Assembly (NCBI GenBank): GCA_016779605.1
Contig: JADHNH010000017.1
Coordinates: 1 to 45,903, forward strand
DNA length: 45,903 nucleotides
Reading direction: 5' to 3'
Origin: Nevskia sp.
GTDB taxonomy: Bacteria; Pseudomonadota; Gammaproteobacteria; Nevskiales; Nevskiaceae
The translations under genes were made by a program, and so were the position numbers. Shown piece by piece: positions 23,477 through 33,307 of the stretch. Each line of letters begins with the position of its first letter. The first letter of the stretch is position 1. Under the pieces are notes generated by a model that made no database searches, had not been told where the DNA came from, and saw only the letters and a list, made by a program, of their open reading frames with translations.

Positions 23477-23809
23477 TGAGCGGGGGCCAGATGGGGATGC
23501 GGCGGCCTGAAGATGCATTCTAGCCCGAATGTCTCGGCGCGGCGCCGGGCATGGCCCCGCGACCGCGGACACGTCAGCTGGCTACGGCACACGCGAAATC
23601 CTCAGGGGCTCCATCGATGGATGCGCGGGCGCTGGCTGCGCCCTTGTCGAAGGCCGCGGCGGCGTGGCGGGGCGTGCCCGCCCGACCCGGCGCGGCCGGC
23701 TTTTTTAGGACGCACAGCTTATGCCATGATTCCGGCTGGCGGAACACACGCAGCCCACGCCACCCGTACTTTTCATAAATCTCCGGAAACCGGCCAACCC
23801 GCGGGTCGA
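23477..23809. other. 333-bp divergent gap between Anbu and a periplasmic-protein gene
   Basis: No reading frame here looks like a protein. The gap must hold the promoters of both flanking genes, but I see no strong hexamer pair; CATAAA at 23774-23779 is a weak candidate -10 for the rightward gene. A terminator-like hairpin with six T residues sits at 23687-23706 without a protein gene upstream of it, so a small rightward RNA from about 23520 to 23706 is possible. It does not match SRP RNA, tmRNA or a tRNA by eye. Confidence 0.4.
23687..23706 (+). terminator. Short hairpin with six-T tract
   Basis: CCGGC (23687-23691), a GCG loop and GCCGG (23695-23699) form a 5-bp stem, followed by C and TTTTTT (23701-23706). 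This is the form of a weak intrinsic terminator for rightward transcription. No protein gene lies upstream on that strand. Confidence 0.45.
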
Positions 23810-24343
23810 ATGAACCTCAAACTCCTGCTGCCGCTGCTGGCGGCGCTGCCGCTGCTGTGCGCCGCGGCGCCGCTGCCGTTCGCCGCCTGGCGCGCCACCG
23901 CCGAAAACGTCGGGCCGATCCGCCTGGGCATGGACCTGGACGAGGTGCGCAAGGCCTCGGGCATGGAATTCGTCGAGCAGCCGGACGCCGGCGCAGCGGT
24001 CAACTGGGAGCTGTGCCATTACGCCTGGCCGGCCAGCGGCGGACAGCTGCGCCTGGACCTGGCGGTGGTGCTGCACCAGGGCCGTGTGGTCCGGGTCGAG
24101 GTGGTGGCGCCGGAAATAGCGACGGCCTCGGGCGCCCGCGTCGGCGACAGCGAAGCGCGCCTGCGCGCACTTTACGCCGGCCGCCTGGTCGCCGATCCCG
24201 CCGCGCAGGCCGGGGCACGCGCGCAGCTGCTGCTGGCCGGCACGCGCGCGCAAGCGCTGCGCTTCGTCATCGACAGCGGCCGTGTGCAGTCCTACCAGGT
24301 CGGCCAGGCCGCGCAGTCGATGCCGGGCGGAGGCTGCGCATGA
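23810..24343 (+). CDS. Hypothetical periplasmic protein
   Basis: The 177-residue protein has a strong signal peptide (MNLKLLLPLLAALPLLCAAAPLPF, cleavage probably after the CAA or AAA stretch). The mature part starts AENVGPIRLGMDLDEVRKASG, an arrangement often seen in small secreted proteins with an SmpA-like or PepSY-like helix-strand fold. It has two cysteines in the mature part (WELCHYAW and GGGCA at the end) that could form a disulfide. I do not recognise the family. The ATG at 23810 gives the signal peptide. The stop overlaps the next start (ATGA), so it is coupled to the alpha/beta hydrolase. Confidence 0.75.
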   Translation: MNLKLLLPLLAALPLLCAAAPLPFAAWRATAENVGPIRLGMDLDEVRKASGMEFVEQPDAGAAVNWELCHYAWPASGGQLRLDLAVVLHQGRVVRVEVVAPEIATASGARVGDSEARLRALYAGRLVADPAAQAGARAQLLLAGTRAQALRFVIDSGRVQSYQVGQAAQSMPGGGCA

Positions 24344-25254
24344 ACGGTGCCTCGCCGGGCCGCCCGGCCGGCCACGTCGCCAGCCACTCCGATTACCTGC
24401 GCATCCGCGGCCTGCGCTACCACGTGCGGCGCTGGGGCGCCGCGGCACGCACGCCGGACGGCGGCGAGCTGCCCAAGATATTCCTGATCCACGGTTTCCT
24501 CGACGTCTCGGCGAGCTTCCAGTACCTGGTGGAGCCGCTGCTGGACCGCTGGCAGGTACTGGCGCCGGACCTGCGCGGCTTCGGCTTCACCGAGTGGCCG
24601 GCGCAGGGGTACTGGTTCCAGGACTACGTCGCCGACCTGGAGGAGATCGTCGAGCACTATTCGCCGGCGCAGCCGTTCCTGCTGGTGGGCCACAGCATGG
24701 GATCGCAGGTCGCCAACATCTTCGCCGGGTTGCGGCCGCAGCGGGTGCGCAAGCTGGTGTGCCTGGACGGCATCGGCCTGCCCGACGTGCCGCCGGCCGA
24801 GGCGCCGGCGCGCTTCCGCAAGTGGCTCGACAACCTGCGCAGCCCGCCGCGGCAGAAGTCCTATGCCTCGTTCGAGGAGCTGGCCGCGCGCGTGCGCCAC
24901 GCCCAGCCGCGCCTGAGTGCCGAGCGCGCATTGTTCGTGGCGCACTGCTGGGGGCGGCAGGACGGCCGCGGCCGCATCACCCTGTGCGCGGATCCCCGGC
25001 ACCGCCTGCCGTTCCCCACGCCTTACCGCCAGGCGGAGGTGGAGGCGATCTGGCGCGAGGTCACCGCGCCGACGCTGTTCGTCGACGCCGTGGACCGCCA
25101 CGACAAGCCGCCGGTGCCGGCCGAGGAAAAGCAGCGCCGCCGGCAGATCTTCCGCGACCGCCGGGTGGTGCCGATCAAGGCCGGCCACATGCTGCACTTC
25201 GAGGCGCCGGAAGAGACCGCGCGCATCATCGGCGACTTCCTGGCCGAGCCGTAG
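24340..25254 (+). CDS. Alpha/beta-fold hydrolase
   Basis: The 304-residue protein shows the fold clearly: an IFLIHGFLDVSASFQYLVEPL oxyanion strand near residue 47, LAPDLRGFGFTEWP near 77, and the nucleophile elbow GHSMG with Ser119. The catalytic His is 283 in KAGHMLHFEAPEE, and an acid probably lies near FVDAVDRHDKPPV (~residue 248). The sequence resembles esterases and haloalkane-dehalogenase-like enzymes, but the substrate cannot be told. No signal peptide is present, so it is cytoplasmic. It overlaps the upstream periplasmic-protein gene by 4 nt. Confidence 0.9.
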   Translation: MNGASPGRPAGHVASHSDYLRIRGLRYHVRRWGAAARTPDGGELPKIFLIHGFLDVSASFQYLVEPLLDRWQVLAPDLRGFGFTEWPAQGYWFQDYVADLEEIVEHYSPAQPFLLVGHSMGSQVANIFAGLRPQRVRKLVCLDGIGLPDVPPAEAPARFRKWLDNLRSPPRQKSYASFEELAARVRHAQPRLSAERALFVAHCWGRQDGRGRITLCADPRHRLPFPTPYRQAEVEAIWREVTAPTLFVDAVDRHDKPPVPAEEKQRRRQIFRDRRVVPIKAGHMLHFEAPEETARIIGDFLAEP

Positions 25255-25300
25255 CCCAGGCGAAGTGAAGCGGCCCGCTGCCTGCCCGGGCCATGAAGAA

Positions 25301-25334
25301 TGCGGAAAAGCGCTCCACCTGCAGCTTTTCCGCA
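25301..25334. other. Perfect 11-bp hairpin between hydrolase gene and holA
   Basis: TGCGGAAAAGC (25301-25311) pairs exactly with 25324-25334 across a 12-nt loop. There is no T-tract after the stem, but the stem contains an A4/T4 block. It is 46 nt after the hydrolase stop and 40 nt before holA, so it is probably a transcript end or processing structure. A TTAAAAT (25363-25369) just beyond may be the holA -10. Confidence 0.55.
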
Positions 25335-25374
25335 CCGCGCCCGCAGGGCGCGGCCTCACCGCTTAAAATGAACC

Positions 25375-26424
25375 ATGCGCCTGAACAACCCCGCCCAGCT
25401 CGCCCAGGCGCTCCAGCGCGGCCTGGCACCGGTCTACCTGGTCGCCGGCGAGGAGCCGCTGCTGCTGCAGGAGGCGCTGGACGCGGTGCGCGCGGCGGCC
25501 CGCGCCAAGGGCCATGCCGAGCGCGAGGTGTTCGACGCCGAGCGCGGCTTCGACTGGAACCGCCTGCTGGAATCCTGCAACAGCCCTTCGCTGTTCGCCG
25601 CGCAGCGCGTCGTCGAGGTGCGCCTGAACGCCGCCCCGGATGCGGCCGGCGCCGAGGCGCTGGGCGAGATCGCGCGGCGGCCGCCGCCGGACGTGGTGCT
25701 GCTGGTGTCCGCCGGCAAGCTGGAAACGCGCGCCCGCAACGGCGCCTGGTACACCGCGCTGGACGGCGCCGGCGTGAGCCTCTACATCTGGCCGCAGAAG
25801 CCGGAGGAGCTGCCGCAATGGATCGGCCAGCGCCTGCGCGCCCGCGGCCTGCAGGCCGATGCCGATGCCCTGCGCCGGCTGGCGGAGCGCACCGAGGGCA
25901 ACCTGCTGGCGGCGCAGCAGGAAGTCGAGAAGCTGGCGCTGCTGCATCCCGGCGCCGCCTTGAGCCTGGAGAACGTGGAGTCGGCGGTTTCCGATTCGGC
26001 GCATTACGAGGTGTTCGGCTGGCTCAACCGCATCATGGCCGGCGACGCGCGCGGGGCGGTGCGCGGGCTGGCCGGGCTGCGCGCCGAAGGCGTCGAGCTG
26101 CCGCCGATCCTGGCGGTGCTCGCCCACGGCCTGCGCCAGCTGGCCAAGGCCGCCGCGGTGTATGCCCGCAGCCGCGAGGCGTCGGCGGCGGTGGAAGCCG
26201 CCGGCGTGTTCCGCGCCAACCAGCCGGCCTTTGCGCGCGCGGTGGAGCGCTGCGGCCAGCGCCAGGCGCTCGGCTGGCTGCGCCAGTGCGCGGCGATCGA
26301 CGTCAAGGCCAAGTCCAGCGGCCTGCAGCCCGCCGCCTGGGAAGAATTGCTAAGATTGGTGCTGGCGGCCAGCGGGGCCGCGCAAACGGGCGTGAAAGGC
26401 CGGCAGGCTGCGGCGCGACGATGA
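25375..26424 (+). CDS. holA: DNA polymerase III subunit delta
   Basis: The 349-residue protein is the clamp-loader delta subunit, which opens the beta clamp. Typical features are the early [25 protein letters not shown] segment (residues ~18-42), the C(N)[15 protein letters not shown] beta-clamp-interacting region near residue 66, and [22 protein letters not shown] in the second domain. In related genomes holA follows leuS and lptE; here neither is present and an unrelated hydrolase precedes it. It overlaps proA by 4 nt (ATGA). Confidence 0.95.
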   Translation: MRLNNPAQLAQALQRGLAPVYLVAGEEPLLLQEALDAVRAAARAKGHAEREVFDAERGFDWNRLLESCNSPSLFAAQRVVEVRLNAAPDAAGAEALGEIARRPPPDVVLLVSAGKLETRARNGAWYTALDGAGVSLYIWPQKPEELPQWIGQRLRARGLQADADALRRLAERTEGNLLAAQQEVEKLALLHPGAALSLENVESAVSDSAHYEVFGWLNRIMAGDARGAVRGLAGLRAEGVELPPILAVLAHGLRQLAKAAAVYARSREASAAVEAAGVFRANQPAFARAVERCGQRQALGWLRQCAAIDVKAKSSGLQPAAWEELLRLVLAASGAAQTGVKGRQAAARR

Positions 26425-27719
26425 CGGCGGCAACGGCGAAAGACGGCAAGCGGGGCCTGCGCAAGGACGGCGTGGCGGCCTACATGCAGGAAGTGGGCGC
26501 CCGTGCCCGCCAAGCCGCGCGGCGCATGGCGCGTGCCAGCGCCGGCGAGAAGAACGCCGCGCTGTTCGCGCTGGCCCGCATCATCGAAGACGAATCCCAG
26601 GCGATCATCGACGCCAACCTGCTGGACCTGCGCGCCGCCCGCGAAGCCGGGCTCGAGGACGCGCTGCTGGACCGCCTGGAGCTCAACCGCAGCCGCGTCG
26701 CCGCCATGGCCGACGGCGTGCGCCAGGTCGCCGCGCTGGCCGACCCGGTGGGCGAGATCACCGAGCTGAAAATGCGCCCGTCCGGCATCCAGGTCGGGCG
26801 CATGCGGGTGCCGCTGGGCGTGGTCGGCATCATCTACGAGTCGCGTCCCAACGTCACCGCCGACGCCGCCGTGCTGTGCCTGAAGTCGGGCAACGCCTGC
26901 ATCCTGCGCGGCGGCTCCGAGGCGCTGCAGTCCAACCAGGCCATCGCGCGCTGCATCCACCGCGCGCTGCGCGACGCCGGCCTGCCGGCGGACTGCGTGC
27001 AGGTGGTGGACACCACCGACCGCGCGGCGGTCGGCCACCTGCTGGCCATGCCGCAGTTCGTCGACGTGGTGATCCCGCGCGGCGGCAAGAGCCTGGTGTC
27101 CTTCGTCGCCGAGCACGCGCGGGTGCCGGTGATCAAGCACCTGGACGGCAACTGCCACGTCTACATCGACGGCGAGGCCGACGCCGAAAAGGCCATCGCC
27201 GTGGCGGTCAACGCCAAGACCCAGCGCTACGGCACCTGCAACACCATGGAAACCCTGCTGGTGGACGCGCCGATCGCCGAGCGCGTGCTGCCCGAGCTGG
27301 GCCGCATCTACACCGGCCACGGCGTGGAACTGCGCGGCTGCGAGCGCACCCGCCGGATCCTGCCGCAGGCGCGCCCGGCCGCCGCCGCCGACTGGGACAC
27401 CGAATACCTGGCGCCGATCCTGGCGATCCGGGTGGTCGACGGCCTGGACGAGGCGATCGACCATATCGCCCGCCACGGCTCGCAGCATACCGACGCCATC
27501 GTCACCGAGAACTACAGCCGCGCGCGCCGCTTCCTGCGCGAGGTGGACTCCAGCTCGGTGATGGTCAATGCTTCCACCCGCTTCGCCGACGGCTACGAAT
27601 ACGGCCTGGGCGCCGAGATCGGCATCAGCACCGACAAGTTCCACGCGCGCGGCCCGGTGGGCCTGGAAGGGCTCACCTCGATGAAGTGGATCGTGCTGGG
27701 CGACGGCAATGTGCGCTGA
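26421..27719 (+). CDS. proA: Gamma-glutamyl phosphate reductase
   Basis: The 432-residue protein makes glutamate-5-semialdehyde from gamma-glutamyl phosphate with NADPH in proline synthesis. It shows the aldehyde-dehydrogenase-like fold: [36 protein letters not shown] (nucleotide-binding region from ~132), [10 protein letters not shown], and the catalytic Cys273 in [44 protein letters not shown] near the end is the ProA signature. The N-terminus carries an unusual Lys/Ala-rich extension of ~20 residues before [13 protein letters not shown]. proB is not in the window. A heptamer hairpin begins 10 nt after the stop. Confidence 0.97.
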   Translation: MTAATAKDGKRGLRKDGVAAYMQEVGARARQAARRMARASAGEKNAALFALARIIEDESQAIIDANLLDLRAAREAGLEDALLDRLELNRSRVAAMADGVRQVAALADPVGEITELKMRPSGIQVGRMRVPLGVVGIIYESRPNVTADAAVLCLKSGNACILRGGSEALQSNQAIARCIHRALRDAGLPADCVQVVDTTDRAAVGHLLAMPQFVDVVIPRGGKSLVSFVAEHARVPVIKHLDGNCHVYIDGEADAEKAIAVAVNAKTQRYGTCNTMETLLVDAPIAERVLPELGRIYTGHGVELRGCERTRRILPQARPAAAADWDTEYLAPILAIRVVDGLDEAIDHIARHGSQHTDAIVTENYSRARRFLREVDSSSVMVNASTRFADGYEYGLGAEIGISTDKFHARGPVGLEGLTSMKWIVLGDGNVR

Positions 27720-27728
27720 CGCGATGCA

Positions 27729-27833
27729 CGGGAATCGGGAATCGGGAGTCGGGAGTCGTAAAATCAAAAGCATTGCCTGGAATCCCCGGCCCCTGTCGTT
27801 CGACGATTGCCGATTCCCAATTCCCGATTCCCG
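27729..27833. repeat. Heptamer-tandem hairpin 4 (proA / nadD gap)
   Basis: The left arm is CGGGAAT, CGGGAAT, CGGGAGT, CGGGAGT (27729-27756). The right arm is ATTGCCG, ATTCCCA, ATTCCCG, ATTCCCG (27806-27833). The arms are complementary with a few mismatches, about 50 nt apart. The right arm runs to within 6 nt of the preferred nadD start and is translated if the upstream TTG at 27807 is used. Confidence 0.9.
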
Positions 27834-27839
27834 GCAGTT

Positions 27840-28514
27840 TTGAACGCAATCGGCATCTTCGGCGGCACCTTCACGCCCATCCACAACGGCCACATCCGGC
27901 TCGCCATCGAGCTGCGCGAGCGGCTGCGGCTGTCGCGCGTGCACCTGGTGCCCAGCGCCCACCCGCCGCACCGCGCCGCGCCGGAAGTGCAGCCAGCGCG
28001 GCGCCTGCAGTGGGCGCAGCTGGCGGTGGCCGGCGAGCCGGGGCTGGTGGTCGACGACCGCGAGATCCGCCGCGACGGCCCTTCGTACACCTACGACACC
28101 CTGGCCGGCCTGCGCGCCGAGGCGCCGGCCGGCGAGTCGCCGGCGCCGCTGGTGCTGCTGCTGGGCGACGACGCCGCCAACCAGCTGCACACCTGGCACC
28201 GCTGGCGCGAGCTGTTCGACCTGGCGCACCTGGTATTCGTCGAGCGGCCCTACGAGCCGCTGACGCCGGCGCCGGAGCTGGCCTCGCTGCTGCGCGGCCG
28301 CCGCGCCGCCGCGCCGCAGGCCCTGCTGGAGCGGCCGGCCGGCCTGTGGATGTCGGCCAGCATCCCGCCGCTGGCGATCTCTTCCACCCGCATCCGGCAG
28401 CTGCTGGCCGCCGGGCGCAGTATCCGCGGCCTGGTGCCCCAGGCCGTGCTGCAATCCCTGACCGCAGAGGACATCCGCGCACTGACCCACGATGAAGACC
28501 CCGCCCAAGACTGA
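27840..28514 (+). CDS. nadD: Nicotinate-nucleotide adenylyltransferase
   Basis: NadD adenylates nicotinate mononucleotide for NAD synthesis. The nucleotidyltransferase signature [18 protein letters not shown] opens the protein and [10 protein letters not shown] lies near residue 180, as in the family. I place the start at TTG 27840, giving MNAIGIFGG and 224 residues, a normal length. A further in-frame TTG at 27807 would add eleven residues encoded by the heptamer repeat. No good ribosome site precedes either, so the start is uncertain. The 3' end overlaps rsfS by 23 nt. Confidence 0.93.
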   Translation: MNAIGIFGGTFTPIHNGHIRLAIELRERLRLSRVHLVPSAHPPHRAAPEVQPARRLQWAQLAVAGEPGLVVDDREIRRDGPSYTYDTLAGLRAEAPAGESPAPLVLLLGDDAANQLHTWHRWRELFDLAHLVFVERPYEPLTPAPELASLLRGRRAAAPQALLERPAGLWMSASIPPLAISSTRIRQLLAAGRSIRGLVPQAVLQSLTAEDIRALTHDEDPAQD

Positions 28515-28878
28515 TCGCCCCACCGAACCGCTGCCCGCGCTGGTCGCGCTGGCGGTGGCCGCCCTCGAAGACCTCAAAGCCCTCGACATCCGCGTGCTCG
28601 ACGTGCGCGAACTGACCGCGATCACCGACGCCATGGTGATCTGCACCGGCACCTCCAACCGCCACGTCAAGTCGCTCGCCGAGCACGTGCTGGAAAAGGC
28701 CCGCGAGCACGGCTCACGGCCGCGCGGCGTCGAAGGCCTGGCCGAGGGCGAATGGGTGCTGGTGGACCTGGGCGGCGTGGTGGTGCACGTGATGCAGGCG
28801 CAGGCGCGGGCGTTCTATCAGCTCGAAAAGCTGTGGGACATGGGCCAGCCGCAGGAGCGCGCGCAGAGAGCCAGCTGA
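28492..28878 (+). CDS. rsfS: Ribosome silencing factor RsfS
   Basis: The 128-residue protein binds uL14 (L14) of the large ribosomal subunit and blocks subunit joining when nutrients run low. The family pattern is plain: [43 protein letters not shown] (about 23-65) and [30 protein letters not shown] (about 85-115). A Pro-rich N-terminal tail of about 15 residues precedes the domain. It lies between nadD and rlmH as in most Proteobacteria, and its stop shares a base with the rlmH start (TGATG). Confidence 0.97.
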   Translation: MKTPPKTDRPTEPLPALVALAVAALEDLKALDIRVLDVRELTAITDAMVICTGTSNRHVKSLAEHVLEKAREHGSRPRGVEGLAEGEWVLVDLGGVVVHVMQAQARAFYQLEKLWDMGQPQERAQRAS

Positions 28879-29348
28879 TGCGCCTGCGCCTGCTCGCGGT
28901 GGGCACGCGCATGCCCGCCTGGGTGCAGGCCGGCTACGCCGAATACGCCGCGCGGCTGCCGCGCGAGCTGCGCCTGGAGCTGCTGGAAATCCCCGCCCCC
29001 GCGCGCGGCGCCAGGCCCGACATCGCCCGGCTGCGCCAGGCCGAAGGCGAAAAGATGCTGCGCGCCATCGGCGCGCAGGCCCATGTCGTGGCGCTGGACG
29101 AAAAGGGCGAGCGCCTCGACACCGCCGCCTGGGCGGGCGCGCTCGGGCAATGGCTGCAGGGCCAGCGCGAAGTGTGCCTGCTGGTCGGCGGCGCGGACGG
29201 CCTGGCGCCGGAATGCCTGGCGCGGGCGCAGGCGCGCTGGTCGCTGTCGCCGCTGACCTTCCCGCACCCGCTGGTGCGGGTACTGGTGGCCGAGCAGCTG
29301 TACCGGGCCTGGAGCCTGCTCGAGGGGCATCCCTACCACCGGGCCTGA
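28878..29348 (+). CDS. rlmH: 23S rRNA pseudouridine-1915 N3-methyltransferase
   Basis: This 156-residue SPOUT-class methyltransferase modifies pseudouridine 1915 in helix 69 of 23S rRNA using S-adenosylmethionine. The trefoil-knot signatures are CLLVGGADGLAPECLARA (near residue 99) and SLSPLTFPHPLVRVLVAEQLYRAW, and the usual C-terminus GHPYHRA is present. The length and N-terminus ([24 protein letters not shown]) are standard. It is coupled to rsfS through TGATG. Confidence 0.97.
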   Translation: MRLRLLAVGTRMPAWVQAGYAEYAARLPRELRLELLEIPAPARGARPDIARLRQAEGEKMLRAIGAQAHVVALDEKGERLDTAAWAGALGQWLQGQREVCLLVGGADGLAPECLARAQARWSLSPLTFPHPLVRVLVAEQLYRAWSLLEGHPYHRA

Positions 29349-29423
29349 GGTCGCCCGCCGCTTGCCGTGCACAAGCCCGGGCGCCGAAAATACGCGTCCT
29401 TCGTTTCCGCCCGAGCCGCCCCA

Positions 29424-31421
29424 ATGCCCACCCGCTTCGATCTCGCCAACGCCATCCGTGCCCTGTCGATGGACGCGGTGCAGCGCGCCAACAGCGGCCA
29501 TCCGGGCATGCCCATGGGCATGGCCGACATCGCGCAGGTGCTGTGGCACGACTACCTGGTGCACAACCCGGCGGACCCGCAGTGGTTCAACCGCGACCGC
29601 TTCGTCGTCAGCAACGGCCACGGCTCGATGCTGCTGTACTCGGCGCTGCACCTGTCCGGCTACGACCTGCCGATGGAGCAGCTCAAGAACTTCCGCCAGC
29701 TCCATTCGAAGACCGCCGGCCACCCCGAATACGGCCACACGCCGGGCGTGGAAACCACCACCGGCCCGCTCGGCCAGGGCTTGGCCAACGCCGTGGGCAT
29801 GGCGCTGGCCGAGCGCCTGCTGGCGGCGCAGTTCAACCGCGACGGCCTGGCCGTGGTCGATCACCACACCTACGTGTTCGCCGGCGACGGCTGCCTGATG
29901 GAGGGCGTCTCGCACGAGGCCTGCTCGCTGGCCGGCACGCTGGGCCTGGGCAAGCTGATCGTGTTCTACGACGACAACCACATCTCCATCGACGGCGACG
30001 TGCGCGCCTGGTTCCGCGACGACACGCCGGGCCGCTTCGAGGCCTACGGCTGGCAGGTGGTGCGCAACGTCGACGGCCACAACCCGGAAGAGGTTCGCAT
30101 CGCCATCGAGACCGCACGCTCGCAGACGGTGCAGCCCACCCTGATCTGCTGCAAAACCGTGATCGGTTTCGGCGCACCCAATCGCCAGGGCACCGCCAAG
30201 GCCCACGGCGCGGCGCTGGGCGCCGACGAGGTGGCGCTGGCGCGCACCCGCCTGGGCTGGCCCTACCCGCCGTTCGAGATCCCCGCCGAAATCTACGCCG
30301 GCTGGGATGCGCGCGCCCGCGGCAAGCAGCGCCAGGACGCCTGGAACGCGCTGTTCGACACCTATGCGCAGCGCCACCCCGAGAGCGCCGCCGAGCTGCG
30401 CCGCCGCGCCGCCGGCGAGCTGCCCGCCGGCTGGGCGGATGCGATCCGGGCGGCGATCGACAAGGCGGCGGCGGCCGACAAGCCGGTGGCCACGCGCAAG
30501 TCCTCGGAGAGCGTGCTCAACGCGATCGCACCGGTGCTGCCGGAGCTGCTGGGCGGCTCGGCCGACCTGACCGAATCCAACAACACGCTGTGGCACGGCG
30601 CCAGGACCATCACGCCGGACGACGTCAGCGGCAACTACCTGTCGTACGGCGTGCGCGAGTTCGGCATGTGCGCCATGCTCAACGGCCTGTCGCTGCACGG
30701 CGGACTGATCCCGTTCGGCGGCACCTTCCTGGTGTTTTCCGACTACGCGCGCAACGCCGTGCGCATGGCCGCGCTGATGCGCCGCCGCGTGATCCTGGTG
30801 TTCTCCCACGACTCCATCGGCCTGGGCGAGGACGGCCCCACCCACCAGCCGGTGGAACAGCTGGCCAGCCTGCGCCTGATCCCGCACCTGCACGTCTGGC
30901 GGCCGGCCGACGCGTTCGAAACCGCGGTGGCCTGGAAGGCGGCGGTGGAGCGCACCGACGGACCGACGGTGCTGGCGCTGTCGCGCCAGAACCTGGCGCC
31001 GCAGGCGCACGGCGCCGACCATGCACAGCTCGCCGCGCGCGGCGGCTACGTGCTGTGGGAGCCGGCCGCCGCCCCGCAGGCGGTGGCGGTCGCCACCGGC
31101 TCGGAGGTCGACCTGGCGGTGCAGGCGGCCAAGCGCCTGGCGGCCGAAGGGATCGCGGTAAGGGTCGTTTCCATGCCTTGCCTGGAACTGTTCCAGGCGC
31201 AGGCGCCGGCCTACCGCGAGCAGGTGCTGCCGGGGCGGCTGTCCCGGCGCCTGGTGGTGGAAGCCGGCGTCACCGCGGGCTGGGGCGGCTTGGCGGGCGC
31301 GCAAGGCGAGGTGCTGGGCGTCGACGATTTCGGCGCTTCGGCGCCGGCGCCGCAGGTGTTCGCGCAATTCGGGTTGACGGTGGACAACGTCGCCGCGCGC
31401 CTGCGTGCACTGGCGGCATGA
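29424..31421 (+). CDS. tkt: Transketolase
   Basis: The 665-residue thiamine-diphosphate enzyme moves two-carbon units in the pentose phosphate pathway. Key features are the N-terminal [16 protein letters not shown] with its substrate and cofactor His, TTGPLGQG, the ThDP/Mg motif [17 protein letters not shown] running to the Asn in DDNHIS (residues ~155-185), and [10 protein letters not shown]. The central pyrimidine-domain stretch [17 protein letters not shown] is also present. The ATG at 29424 ([14 protein letters not shown]) matches the family start; an earlier in-frame GTG at 29367 would add 19 atypical residues. It is followed by the TonB operon and then gap and pgk. Confidence 0.97.
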   Translation: MPTRFDLANAIRALSMDAVQRANSGHPGMPMGMADIAQVLWHDYLVHNPADPQWFNRDRFVVSNGHGSMLLYSALHLSGYDLPMEQLKNFRQLHSKTAGHPEYGHTPGVETTTGPLGQGLANAVGMALAERLLAAQFNRDGLAVVDHHTYVFAGDGCLMEGVSHEACSLAGTLGLGKLIVFYDDNHISIDGDVRAWFRDDTPGRFEAYGWQVVRNVDGHNPEEVRIAIETARSQTVQPTLICCKTVIGFGAPNRQGTAKAHGAALGADEVALARTRLGWPYPPFEIPAEIYAGWDARARGKQRQDAWNALFDTYAQRHPESAAELRRRAAGELPAGWADAIRAAIDKAAAADKPVATRKSSESVLNAIAPVLPELLGGSADLTESNNTLWHGARTITPDDVSGNYLSYGVREFGMCAMLNGLSLHGGLIPFGGTFLVFSDYARNAVRMAALMRRRVILVFSHDSIGLGEDGPTHQPVEQLASLRLIPHLHVWRPADAFETAVAWKAAVERTDGPTVLALSRQNLAPQAHGADHAQLAARGGYVLWEPAAAPQAVAVATGSEVDLAVQAAKRLAAEGIAVRVVSMPCLELFQAQAPAYREQVLPGRLSRRLVVEAGVTAGWGGLAGAQGEVLGVDDFGASAPAPQVFAQFGLTVDNVAARLRALAA

Positions 31422-31533
31422 GCCGGTCCGCGGTTTGCGGACAGTGCGCAGGCCGGGGCCCGGGCCGGGGCGCAAAGCAGCGCGGCGGGGCTGCCGGCGC
31501 GCTGCCCGGCGATTCTGAAATCGAATTAGGGTA

Positions 31534-31562
31534 TTGACAATTACTGCTTGCCTTGCTTTAGG
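31534..31562 (+). promoter_or_regulatory. Promoter with consensus -35 for the exbB-exbD-exbD-tonB operon
   Basis: A perfect TTGACA (31534-31539) lies in an AT-rich patch of the 248-bp gap after transketolase. At 17-bp spacing, an extended -10-like TGC TTTAGG is found (hexamer 31557-31562), which is weak. The leader to the GTG at 31670 would be about 100 nt. No clear Fur box is visible. Confidence 0.55.
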
Positions 31563-31669
31563 GACATAGCTACCATTCGGGCCTTTCCGGGTACACCATG
31601 CGGTGCATGCAGGCTGGCCACGTTCGCCGGCCGCCGCCGTACCCGAGCCTAAACTTTGGAGCCCAGCTA

Positions 31670-32392
31670 GTGTCCCTTTCCCTGATTAGCATCGCGGCCG
31701 ATGCCGCCGAAGGCGTTGCCGTCGTCAACCCCGCCGACCTGTCCATCATGCACCTGGTGTCCAACGCGGACCCGGTGGTCAAGGTGGTGCTGGTGCTGCT
31801 GGTGATGTTCTCGTTCATCTGCTGGACCGTGATGTTCGAGAAGGCCATCGACATGTGGAAGGCCAACAAGGCCGCCGAACGGCTCGAGCGCACCATCGAG
31901 GAAGGCACCCTCGAGGACATGATCAACTATTCGGACGCGCATGCGGTGTCGCACATCATCGCGCAGGGCAACCGCGAGTGGCGCGAGGGCGCCGGCGAGC
32001 ACGCGCACGAATCGCTGCACGAGGTGCGCGACCGCGTCGAGCGCGCCATGCGCCTGGAGCTGTCCAACGAAACCCGCCGCATCAACAAGCGCCTGCCGTT
32101 CCTGGCGACGGTGGGCTCCTCGGCGCCGTTCATCGGCCTGTTCGGCACGGTGTGGGGCATCATGAACACCTTCACCGGCATCGCCGCGGCGCACGACACC
32201 AGCCTGGCCACGGTGGCGCCGGGCATCGCCGAGGCCCTGATCGCCACCGGCATCGGCCTGGCCGCCGCCATTCCCTCGATCATGGCGTACAACAGCTTCG
32301 CCACCAACATGGGCCGCTACATCGGCCGCCTCAACACCGCCATCGGCATCTACGCCGGCCGCCTGTCCAAGCGCCTCGCACCCGCCGCCTGA
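31670..32392 (+). CDS. exbB: TonB-system proton channel protein ExbB (MotA/TolQ/ExbB family)
   Basis: The 240-residue inner-membrane protein has three helices: one near residues 35-58 (VVLVLLVMFSFICWTVMFEK), and two around LPFLATVGSSAPFIGLFGTVWGIMNTF and IAEALIATGIGLAAAIPSIMAYN, the conserved ExbB/TolQ channel pair. With ExbD it forms the proton-driven motor for TonB. A GTG start at 31670 is chosen because GGAG at 31658-31661 is well spaced and the 24 residues upstream (from ATG 31598) are Pro/Arg-rich and atypical. Some Xanthomonadales proteins are annotated from the longer start. Confidence 0.94.
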   Translation: MSLSLISIAADAAEGVAVVNPADLSIMHLVSNADPVVKVVLVLLVMFSFICWTVMFEKAIDMWKANKAAERLERTIEEGTLEDMINYSDAHAVSHIIAQGNREWREGAGEHAHESLHEVRDRVERAMRLELSNETRRINKRLPFLATVGSSAPFIGLFGTVWGIMNTFTGIAAAHDTSLATVAPGIAEALIATGIGLAAAIPSIMAYNSFATNMGRYIGRLNTAIGIYAGRLSKRLAPAA

Positions 32393-32427
32393 ACCGCCTG
32401 TAGCCCAAGCCCAAGGAGGTTTCTCCC

Positions 32428-33290
<863 letters not shown>

Positions 33291-33307
33291 GGGGCCGGAG
33301 CAAGACC

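Noticed and set aside
23513..23706. SRP RNA, tmRNA or tRNA in the 333-bp gap
   Set aside because: No GGAAG-type SRP loop, tmRNA ends or T-arm GGTTCRA sequence could be found; only an unassigned terminator-like hairpin remains.
23513..23809. Upstream extension of the periplasmic protein (276 codons)
   Set aside because: The extension lacks protein character and would bury the signal peptide that starts at the 23810 ATG.
31520..31580. Fur box upstream of exbB
   Set aside because: The AT-rich patch has a consensus -35 but no convincing GATAAT-type inverted hexamers.
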